This document shows, one piece after another, positions 1 through 5,454 of a stretch of DNA of 14,452 nucleotides. A program made the position numbers and the translations under genes. Each line of letters begins with the position of its first letter. Within the stretch, counting starts at the first letter, position 1. The DNA is from Bordetella parapertussis (lineage in GTDB: Bacteria > Pseudomonadota > Gammaproteobacteria > Burkholderiales > SG8-39). The DNA lies in the NCBI GenBank assembly GCA_945906975.1, contig CAMDRY010000035.1, positions 1-14,452 of the forward strand, read 5' to 3'. Below the pieces are notes generated by a model that saw nothing but the letters and a program-made list of their open reading frames with translations, did no database searches and had not been told where the DNA came from.

Positions 1-3
1 GGA

Positions 4-19
4 GCAGCGGCTCCGCTGC
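4..19. repeat. Short hairpin at the window edge
   Basis: GCAGCGG (4-10) and CCGCTGC (13-19) are perfect complements separated by two bases. This would form a small GC-rich hairpin. It has no T-tract, so it is not a classical terminator. It may belong to the 3' flank of a gene left of the window. Confidence 0.4.
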
Positions 20-36
20 CATTGGCCGAAGACCAA

Positions 37-129
37 GTCATTGCGAGGAGCGGAGCGACGAAGCAATCTTGTGGCATGGTCAAGGACGTCCTAATAGCGA
101 CGAGATTGCTTCGCTGCGCTCGCAATGAC
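37..129. repeat. Inverted-repeat element, left copy (REP/MITE-like)
   Basis: The element has terminal inverted repeats GTCATTGCGAG (37-47) and CTCGCAATGAC (119-129). The complementarity extends inward to AAGCAATCT (61-69) and AGATTGCTT (103-111). The left arm is about 6 bases longer than the right, from an extra GAGCG-type duplication. A second element with the same arms lies at 14365-14450 in the same orientation. Such short palindromic elements are common intergenic repeats in proteobacteria; translated by chance they give a CHCERSEAI-like peptide. No transposase and no target-site duplication are evident, so the mode of spread is not known from this sequence. Confidence 0.85.
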
Positions 130-156
130 AAACGAATACGGGGAAATGCAGCCCGG

Positions 157-261
157 CATTAATTCCGAGAACATTAATTTCTAGAACATTAATTTCTAGA
201 ATATTAATTCCTAGAACATTAAGTCCTGGAACATTAATTCCAAGAACATCAATTTCTAGAA
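157..261. repeat. Seven-copy 15-bp AT-rich tandem repeat
   Basis: Seven contiguous 15-bp units start at 157, 172, 187, 202, 217, 232 and 247, with consensus CATTAATTTCTAGAA. Units differ from the consensus at 0 to 4 positions. Each unit holds two small palindromes, ATTAAT and (in the less changed units) TTCTAGAA. The array is very AT-rich in a GC-rich neighbourhood. It lies between the inverted-repeat element and the end of the DUF4337 gene, and the last unit supplies that gene's TAG stop codon (258-256). The unit length equals five codons, so the minus strand reads as an open pentapeptide repeat. I regard that as a by-product rather than a gene. Confidence 0.9.
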
Positions 262-819
262 CAAGTGCACCGACAGCGGCGCAAAGAATCCGATCAGGCA
301 AAACACCACCGCCGCGACACCCAGCGCAGCCGATCCCCACATCAGTGCCACCACGCCGGTGATCACCTGGGCCGAGGCGAGCACGATGGCGATTTGTGTC
401 GCCGCGGAGGCGAGTTCGTAGTGGTGATAGGCGGCGAGGTTGCGGTCGCGGCTTTTTTCTGCCGCCTTGGCGCGAGCGGCCAATTCCTTGCGGCCTTCCT
501 GTGTCTCCGGTTCGCTGTCGTAGCGCGCCGCGGTTTTTTTCCAGTCGTCGGCGCGTTTTTGCAGCAATTCCTTGGCGGCTGCGCCGGGGCCGCGCGCGAT
601 CTCCAGTTCCGCCGACTCCGCGGCGGTGCGCAGCGTGGTCATGCGTATGGTCTTGGCCTGGAAAAACGCCCAGTGGTTGGATGCCTCGATGTTCAGCGTC
701 AGCGCCAGCGTTTGCGCGCTCTTGCCCAGGGTCTCCGAAAACGCCAGCACCACGGCCAGTATGGAGATGAACATGGCGATTTTTTTGTTCGACGGATCTA
801 AATGCGCGCCTCCGGACAT
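256..819 (-). CDS. DUF4337 family membrane protein
   Basis: A 187-residue protein of unknown function. The start is ATG 819-817, because a strong AGGAGG lies 5 bases upstream (830-825); an upstream in-frame extension has no such site. The layout is typical of DUF4337. There is a short charged N-terminus, a hydrophobic segment at about 12-31, then the family-like stretch EASNHWAFFQAKTIR (45-59). A polar, Lys/Glu/Ala-rich and probably helical region follows (about 65-130), then two hydrophobic segments at about 136-159 and 162-182. It is therefore likely an inner-membrane protein with a central soluble helical domain. It follows the cobA operon on the same strand after 180 bp and probably has its own promoter. 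The stop codon lies inside the 15-bp tandem array, so the last codons come from repeat DNA. Family membership is fairly sure; function is unknown. Confidence 0.85.
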   Translation of the reverse strand: MSGGAHLDPSNKKIAMFISILAVVLAFSETLGKSAQTLALTLNIEASNHWAFFQAKTIRMTTLRTAAESAELEIARGPGAAAKELLQKRADDWKKTAARYDSEPETQEGRKELAARAKAAEKSRDRNLAAYHHYELASAATQIAIVLASAQVITGVVALMWGSAALGVAAVVFCLIGFFAPLSVHLF

Positions 820-923
820 GGTGGCCTCCTTGCAGGTTGAAGAGTTTTGACTGGGCGCAATGATGCCATTGTTTTGCGGCGCGGATAAGCCTTGTTGTCC
901 CGGTGCAGGCAAAGGGTCGCGCA

Positions 924-948
924 CCCGGGTGTAGCTCCCGGGTGTAGC
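924..948. repeat. Two-copy 13-bp direct repeat
   Basis: CCCGGGTGTAGC occurs at 924-935 and again at 937-948, with one base between. It lies in the 180-bp gap between cobA and the DUF4337 gene, which holds nothing else I can name with confidence. Its role is unknown; it may be a slippage duplication. Confidence 0.6.
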
Positions 949-999
949 ACTCTGATTGCGCCGTGGTCAGCGACTGGACAGCGCCAAGGTGGATCCCGC

Positions 1000-1758
1000 T
1001 CAGGCGCGGGCGCGGTGCAACTTGCCGGCGGGGGCGAGTTGGGCCCCGAGTTGCTCGCGCAAGACTTCGCCGAGCAATATCAGCGCCGGACCCGCGCCGC
1101 TTGCGGCGGCAATACGCGGCAGTGCGTCCAGGGTGTCGTAGCGCACGCTGGCATCGGGCAGGGACAGGTTCTCAAGAATCGCAACGGGTGTGTCCGCCGA
1201 CATGCCGCGGGCGATCAGTGTGACGCTGATCATTTCTGCCTGACCCGCGCCCATGTAGATTGCCGCCGTATCGGCGCCGATGGCGCTGGCGGCCCAGTCG
1301 CCGGCATGCTCGGTGTCGCCCACGCGCGGCGTGAGGAAGGCGACGTTGCGTGACAGGCCGCGGCGCGTCAGCGAGACGCCGATCTGCGCGCTGGCGGCGA
1401 GCGCGGCGGTGATGCCGGGCACCACTTCGAAGGCGATGTCCGCCGCTGACAGGGCGTCGATCTCCTCCTGGGCGCGACCGAACAGCATAGGGTCGCCGCC
1501 CTTGAGGCGTATGACGATTTTGTGTTTTTGTGCCGCATCGACCAGTCGTTTGTTGATGAATTTCTGCACCGTGGAATGTTTGCCGCAGCGTTTGCCCACT
1601 GCTATTTTTTCCGCCTTGGCGGCAAGCGCGAGCGTTTCAGGGTGAACCAGGGCGTCATGGAACACGATGTCCGCCGCCTCGAGCAGGCGCGCGGCGCGCA
1701 GGGTCAGCAGGTCGGGCGCACCCGGACCGGCACCCACCAGATAGACGGTGCCCTTCAC
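1000..1758 (-). CDS. cobA: Uroporphyrinogen-III C-methyltransferase (SUMT)
   Basis: A 252-residue SUMT that transfers two methyl groups from SAM to uroporphyrinogen III to make precorrin-2, the precursor of siroheme and cobalamin. Family motifs are visible: the N-terminal glycine loop GAGPGAPDLLTL (9-20), RLKGGDPMLFGR (84-95), VPGITAALAA (113-122) and LTRRG (130-134). The length fits a stand-alone SUMT without the N-terminal precorrin-2 dehydrogenase/ferrochelatase part of CysG, so those steps must be encoded elsewhere. The start is GTG (1758-1756), which overlaps the DUF934 stop codon as GTGA and suggests translational coupling. Its place in the cysI operon points to supplying siroheme for CysI, so cysG is also used as a name. 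Co-regulation by CysB is inferred. Confidence 0.95.
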   Translation of the reverse strand: MKGTVYLVGAGPGAPDLLTLRAARLLEAADIVFHDALVHPETLALAAKAEKIAVGKRCGKHSTVQKFINKRLVDAAQKHKIVIRLKGGDPMLFGRAQEEIDALSAADIAFEVVPGITAALAASAQIGVSLTRRGLSRNVAFLTPRVGDTEHAGDWAASAIGADTAAIYMGAGQAEMISVTLIARGMSADTPVAILENLSLPDASVRYDTLDALPRIAAASGAGPALILLGEVLREQLGAQLAPAGKLHRARA

Positions 1759-2261
1759 GCGCCCGATCCGGTGCGGCGGCGAAATAGCGGCTGGGGACGT
1801 TCCACCGAGCTCTGGTAGGCCTCGCTGAAATCGCCGAATGCGCCCAGCGCTTGCGCCGCGTCCTGGTCCTCGCGCAGCGCGATGGCGTCAAAGCCGACGC
1901 GGGACAGGTAAAAAATATTGTCGCGCAGCACGTCACCAAAGGCGCGCAGTTCGCCGCCGAAGCCGTGGCGTTCGCGCAGCAGGCGGGCGGTGGAGTAGCC
2001 GCGGCCGTCGGTGAAGGCGGGAAAGTGCACGGCGATGAGCGGCAGCACGGCAAAGTCGGGGGCCAGCAGCGCGGGCTCCTCCTCGGGCTTGAGCCAGACG
2101 CCGGTGCGCCCCACGCGCTTGAGCAGCACTTCGCGCTTGCCCAGCCACAGTGACAGCGGGACGATGACATCGCCACAGGCGGTGAAGGCCTCGCCTTCTT
2201 GTAGCAGCGTCCAGGTGTCGGCTGCGGTGGCGAGTTTGCGATGCTTGATGAGTGTCGGCAT
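1755..2261 (-). CDS. DUF934 protein associated with sulfite reductase
   Basis: A DUF934 protein of 168 residues with ATG 2261-2259 as start. A TTG four codons upstream (2273) would give 172 residues, and neither start has a clear Shine-Dalgarno site. The family region is plain in the C-terminal half: GRGYSTARLLRERHGF, then an AFGDVLRDNIFYLSRVGFDA-like stretch and an end containing FSEAYQSSVERP. DUF934 genes are regularly found next to cysI in proteobacterial sulfate-assimilation operons, but I know of no established biochemical role. An accessory role in CysI assembly or electron supply is only an inference from linkage. No membrane segment or signal peptide is seen. It follows cysI by 34 bp and overlaps cobA by 4 bp. 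Confidence 0.9.
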   Translation of the reverse strand: MPTLIKHRKLATAADTWTLLQEGEAFTACGDVIVPLSLWLGKREVLLKRVGRTGVWLKPEEEPALLAPDFAVLPLIAVHFPAFTDGRGYSTARLLRERHGFGGELRAFGDVLRDNIFYLSRVGFDAIALREDQDAAQALGAFGDFSEAYQSSVERPQPLFRRRTGSGA

Positions 2262-2295
2262 GGTCGAATCCAATCCAATAGGTCGGTCTGGCTGT

Positions 2296-4026
2296 TCAGG
2301 CGCTCAGCGTTTCCGGTGTTTCTGGTGTTTCTGGTGTTTCTGGCGTTCCTGGCGCTGGTGTTGTTGTTGTTGCGCGCGCGTAAACCTGTTGCTTGAAGGG
2401 CTCCAGGCCGATGCGCCGCACGGTGTCGATAAAGCGCTCCGCGTCGCCGTCACGACGCTCGATGTAGCAGTCGATGAGCTTCTCAATCACGTCCGGAATT
2501 TCTTCCTGCGCAAAGGACGGCCCAAGCACCTTGCCCAGCGAGGCGTCGACGCCCTGCGAGCCGCCGATCGACACCTGGTACCACTCCTCGCCGGCCTTGT
2601 CCACGCCAAGCACGCCGATATGGCCGAGGTGGTGGTGGCCGCAGGAGTTGATGCAACCGGAAATATTCAGGTCGAGCTCGCCGATGTCGTGCAGATAATC
2701 GAGGTCATCAAAGCGGCGCGTGATCGCATCGGCGACCGGCAGCGACTTGGCGTTGGCGAGCGAGCAAAAGTCGCCGCCGGGGCAGGCGATGATGTTGGTC
2801 AGCAGGCCGATGTTCGGGGTGGCGAGACCCAGCGCCTTGGCGGCTTGCCATATGGCGATCAGGTCGGACTTGCGTACGTCGGCGAGAATCAGGTTTTGCT
2901 CGTGCGAGACGCGCAGTTCACCAAAGGCGTAACTGTCGGCCAGCGCGGCGATGGCGTCCATCTGGTCGGCCGTGGCATCACCGGGTGCGACGCCGGTCTT
3001 CTTGAGCGACAGCGTCACCGCAGCGTAGCCGGGCAGCTTGTGCGCGTGCACGTTGCGTTTGACCCAGGCGGCAAAGCCGGGGCGCGTTGCCAGCGCCAAA
3101 TCGAATTCGACGTCGTTCGCCTTCAGCACCTGGTATTGCGGGCGCGTAAAGCGCGCTTCGATGCGTTCGATTTCTTCGGCTATCAGTGTCGCCGGGCCAT
3201 CTTTCAGATGGGCCCATTCTTCCTCGACCTTTTGCGCAAACACCGCCGGCGTGAGTTCCTTCACCAGGATCTTGATACGCGCCTTGTACTTGTTGTCGCG
3301 GCGGCCGTAGCGGTTGTACACGCGCAACACGGCGTCAAGATAGCTCAGCAGGTGCTGCCAGGGCAGGAATTCACGGATGAAGTGACCGATGATGGGCGTG
3401 CGGCCTAGCCCGCCGCCGACCAGCACACGAAAGCCGGTTTCGCCGGCGGCGTTTTTTACCGCCTGCAGGCCGATGTCGTGCACCTGGATCGCGGCGCGGT
3501 CGGTGGTGGCACCGGTCACGGCGATCTTGAACTTGCGCGGCAAAAAGGCGAATTCGGGGTGTAGCGTCGACCATTGACGGATCAGCTCGCACCAGAGGAA
3601 TGAATCGACGATCTCGTCGGGCGCGATGCCGGCGAAATGGTCGGTGGTGGTGTTGCGCACGCAATTGCCCGAGGTCTGGATGGCGTGCATTTCAACCGAT
3701 GCGAGTTCGGCGAGGATGTCCGGCACTGACTCGAGCGTCGGCCAGTTGAACTGGATGTTTTGCCGGGTGCTGAAGTGACCGTAGCCGCGGTCGTAGGTGC
3801 GCGCGATATGCGCGAGTTTGCGCAGCTGCTTCGCCGACAGCAGGCCGTAGGGAATGGCCACGCGCAGCATCGGCGCATGGCGCTGGATGTAGAGGCCGTT
3901 TTGCAGGCGCAGCGGACGGAAGTCGTCCTCCGACAGCTTGCCTGCGAGGTATCGCCGTGTCTGGTCGCGGAACTGCGCGACGCGTTCGTCAACAATGCCC
4001 TGGTCGATTTCGTCGTATTGGTACAT
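2296..4026 (-). CDS. cysI: Assimilatory sulfite reductase, siroheme/4Fe-4S subunit
   Basis: A 576-residue member of the nitrite/sulfite reductase family, which reduces sulfite to sulfide with six electrons. The four cluster and siroheme ligands are visible as C-x5-C (Cys415, Cys421, within CPGGDFC) and C-x3-C (Cys458, Cys462, within GCINSCGHHHLGH). The N-terminal half has the family's GHFSTRQNIQFNW and TSGNCVRNTTTDHFAG stretches. The start is ATG 4026-4024 (MYQYDEID), preceded by a GGTGAAG-like site; an open extension upstream to 4149 crosses the AT-rich promoter region and is rejected. Neighbours cobA, DUF934 and divergent cysB favour sulfite over nitrite as substrate. The electron donor is not encoded here; no cysJ is present. 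The C-terminus ends in an unusual Thr-Pro-Glu repeat encoded by 9-bp repeats. Confidence 0.93.
   Translation of the reverse strand: MYQYDEIDQGIVDERVAQFRDQTRRYLAGKLSEDDFRPLRLQNGLYIQRHAPMLRVAIPYGLLSAKQLRKLAHIARTYDRGYGHFSTRQNIQFNWPTLESVPDILAELASVEMHAIQTSGNCVRNTTTDHFAGIAPDEIVDSFLWCELIRQWSTLHPEFAFLPRKFKIAVTGATTDRAAIQVHDIGLQAVKNAAGETGFRVLVGGGLGRTPIIGHFIREFLPWQHLLSYLDAVLRVYNRYGRRDNKYKARIKILVKELTPAVFAQKVEEEWAHLKDGPATLIAEEIERIEARFTRPQYQVLKANDVEFDLALATRPGFAAWVKRNVHAHKLPGYAAVTLSLKKTGVAPGDATADQMDAIAALADSYAFGELRVSHEQNLILADVRKSDLIAIWQAAKALGLATPNIGLLTNIIACPGGDFCSLANAKSLPVADAITRRFDDLDYLHDIGELDLNISGCINSCGHHHLGHIGVLGVDKAGEEWYQVSIGGSQGVDASLGKVLGPSFAQEEIPDVIEKLIDCYIERRDGDAERFIDTVRRIGLEPFKQQVYARATTTTPAPGTPETPETPETPETLSA
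2310..2371. repeat. 9-bp microsatellite and TTG run in the cysI 3' end
   Basis: Five 9-bp units related to TTTCTGGTG run from 2310 to 2354, followed after CTGGTG by a run of TTG triplets to about 2371. On the coding strand these give repeated Pro-Glu-Thr codons and a preceding Thr/Ala stretch at the very C-terminus of CysI. The unit is a multiple of three, so slippage would only lengthen or shorten the tail. Confidence 0.85.
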
Positions 4027-4114
4027 GGCTTCACCGAAAGTTGACGCGGCCCTGGGTGCGGAACCGCGAAAGTGCATTTGCTTATTTGGAGGCTTCCCAA
4101 ACAGGACGCAATCG

Positions 4115-4147
4115 TAATAAACTCCGGTTATTATTAAAAAGAATAAC
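4115..4147. promoter_or_regulatory. Two overlapping dyads in the cysI-cysB promoter region
   Basis: The AT-rich 166 bp between the divergent cysI and cysB starts hold two overlapping dyads. TAATAA (4115-4120) pairs with TTATTA (4128-4133) across 7 bases, and GTTATT (4127-4132) pairs with AATAAC (4142-4147) across 9 bases. LysR-type regulators bind such AT-rich interrupted dyads between divergent genes, so CysB is the obvious candidate ligand; that is an inference. Further TATATA-rich sequence (4153-4180) precedes cysB and may include its -10 element. Confidence 0.5.
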
Positions 4148-4192
4148 AATAGATATATAAATAACTAAATCGTATATATAAAAGGCAAGATC

Positions 4193-5134
4193 ATGAATTT
4201 TCAGCAATTACGCTACGTGCGCGAGACGGTTCGTCAGGGTTTGAACCTGACCGAAGCGGCCAATACCCTGCATACCTCGCAGCCGGGGGTGTCCAAGCAG
4301 ATCAAGGAATTCGAAGAAGAGTTGGGTATCGAGATCTTCGAGCGCCGCGGCAAGCGTTTTGTCGCCCTCACCGAGCCGGGCGAGGCGGTGCTGAAAATTG
4401 TCGAGCGTGTGCTACAGGAGGTGGACAACCTCAGGCGGGTCGGCAGCGAATTCCAGGACAAGCGCGCCGGCACGCTGACTGTGGCCACCACCCACACGCA
4501 GGCGCGCTATGCGCTACCCAAGGTCGTGCATGAATTCAAGAAGCGTTATCCCAAGGTCAAGCTGACCTTGCAGCAGGGCAATCCGCCGCAACTGGCGCAG
4601 ATGGCCATCACCGGTGGGGCCGACATCGCCATCGCCACCGAATCGCTGGACCACTATCCGCAGTTGCTGGCCTTGCCGGCCTATACCTGGCACCACTGCG
4701 TGGTGGTGCCGCCCAAGCATCCGCTGGCCAAGCTCGAGCGCCTGACGCTGGAGGAGCTGGCCAAATATCCTATCGTCACTTACGACCCGGCGTTCACCGG
4801 GCGCTCGCACATCGACGAGGCCTTCACCACGCGCGGACTCAAGGCCGACATCGTGCTGTCGGCCATCGACTCGGACGTGATTAAGACCTATGTCGAGCTT
4901 GGCCTAGGCGTGGGCATTGTTGCGGCCATGGCCTTCGATGCCAAACGCGACAGCCATCTTCGTGCCATCGACGCCGGCCACCTGTTCCGCTCCTCCACCA
5001 CGCGCGTTGCGCTGCGCCGCGGCGCGATGATGCGCGGCTACGCTTATGAGTTCATCGAGTTGTTTGCACCGCAACTGACGCGCAAGACCATAGACAAGGC
5101 GATGGCGGGTGGGCAGGAGAATTACGAGTTGTAA
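4193..5134 (+). CDS. cysB: LysR-type regulator CysB
   Basis: A 313-residue LysR-family activator of sulfur assimilation genes. The N-terminal winged helix-turn-helix is at about 1-60 (LTEAANTLHTSQPGVSKQI, then EEELGIEIFERRGKR). The ligand-binding domain follows from about 92. The residues known in enteric CysB to contact sulfate in the inducer pocket are all present at the same numbering: Thr100, Thr102, Gln103, Thr149 and Thr202 (in ATTHTQARY, AIATES and FTGRS). This makes CysB or its close paralogue Cbl more likely than a general LysR protein. In the family, N-acetylserine or O-acetylserine induces and sulfide or thiosulfate antagonises. It is divergent from cysI, as expected for its regulator. 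The start at 4193 is preceded by an AAGG site about 7 bases upstream. Confidence 0.93.
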   Translation: MNFQQLRYVRETVRQGLNLTEAANTLHTSQPGVSKQIKEFEEELGIEIFERRGKRFVALTEPGEAVLKIVERVLQEVDNLRRVGSEFQDKRAGTLTVATTHTQARYALPKVVHEFKKRYPKVKLTLQQGNPPQLAQMAITGGADIAIATESLDHYPQLLALPAYTWHHCVVVPPKHPLAKLERLTLEELAKYPIVTYDPAFTGRSHIDEAFTTRGLKADIVLSAIDSDVIKTYVELGLGVGIVAAMAFDAKRDSHLRAIDAGHLFRSSTTRVALRRGAMMRGYAYEFIELFAPQLTRKTIDKAMAGGQENYEL

Positions 5135-5177
5135 CAGTGCTTACGGGCACAGGCGCCCGTCCGCATTCGCATGCTCC

Positions 5178-5217
5178 CAATAGCCCGATGTTTGCCGGCC
5201 CATTTTCCGGGCTATTG
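5178..5217 (+). terminator. Possible cysB terminator stem-loop
   Basis: CAATAGCCCG (5178-5187) and CGGGCTATTG (5208-5217) are perfect 10-bp complements with a 20-base loop, 44 bp after the cysB stop. No T-tract follows, so this may be an imperfect terminator or a 3'-end stabilising stem. Confidence 0.45.
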
Positions 5218-5342
5218 TCATTGTCATCGCTATCTTGTCATTGTTATGAGGCAGCGCTGACCAAGTCCTGAAAATAAGACCGCCTCAACCAGCTTCCCGC
5301 GGCAGTGGGGGATATGCAAGAGGACTTGCCCCTTGTTCGGTG

Positions 5343-5391
5343 AATGCTTGATTTGTTAAGCATTGTTAAGAGTTGTGGCCTGTGATACTTT
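5343..5391 (+). promoter_or_regulatory. Putative promoter with operator dyad ahead of the HD-GYP sensor
   Basis: AATGCTT (5343-5349) and AAGCATT (5358-5364) form a perfect 7-bp dyad with an 8-base spacer. TTGTTAAG occurs twice at a 10-bp period (5353-5360 and 5363-5370). The second copy includes TTGTTA (5363-5368), which with TACTTT (5386-5391) after 17 bases makes a weak sigma70-like promoter. The dyad would overlap the -35 element, a position suited to a repressor. The factor is unknown. Confidence 0.35.
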
Positions 5392-5424
5392 GGGTGCTCT
5401 CCCCATGTTGCGTATCTCAGCTTA

Positions 5425-5446
5425 TGAGAACAGCGTGAGAACAGCG
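5425..5446. repeat. 11-bp perfect tandem duplication before the start codon
   Basis: TGAGAACAGCG occurs twice in tandem (5425-5435 and 5436-5446), ending 8 bases before the ATG at 5455. The second copy plus TTCTC (5448-5452) forms a small dyad GAGAA/TTCTC. It occupies the place where a ribosome-binding site would be expected, and no AGGAG-like site is present. Confidence 0.7.
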
Positions 5447-5454
5447 ATTCTCCA

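Larger units (their letters stand above)
5135..5454. other. Gene-free interval between cysB and the HD-GYP sensor
   Basis: I see no gene in these 320 bp. The sequence holds, in order: a small hairpin after the cysB stop (ACGGGC 5143-5148, GCCCGT 5155-5160), a longer stem at 5178-5217, a near-perfect 13-bp direct repeat at a 20-bp period (TTGTCATTGTCAT at 5215-5227, one mismatch at 5235-5247), a small dyad GCAAG/CTTGC (5316-5329), the dyad at 5343-5364, and a duplicated TGAGAACAGCG just before the next gene. A minus-strand open frame here overlaps the next gene's start and has no support. Confidence 0.6.

Noticed and set aside
157..261. CRISPR array.
   Set aside because: The 15-bp units are contiguous with no unique spacers, and no cas gene is present.
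80..340. Minus-strand open frame with pentapeptide-like repeats (LGINV/LEINV) and a CHCERSEAI segment.
   Set aside because: It starts inside the DUF4337 gene without a ribosome site, runs through the 15-bp array and ends in the inverted-repeat element. The repeat period is simply five codons. It looks like translated repeat DNA.
2011..3408. 465-residue plus-strand open frame opposite cysI and DUF934.
   Set aside because: It is antisense to confidently identified genes, shows no recognisable domain, and long antisense frames are common in GC-rich coding DNA.
2296..4026. Assimilatory nitrite reductase instead of sulfite reductase.
   Set aside because: The two belong to one family, but the divergent cysB with intact sulfate-site residues and the DUF934 and cobA partners favour sulfite. 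Biochemistry would be needed to exclude nitrite.
4027..4149. N-terminal extension of CysI beginning MLFFLIITGV, resembling a signal peptide.
   Set aside because: It translates the AT-rich divergent promoter region. CysI is cytoplasmic and the normal family start matches ATG 4026.
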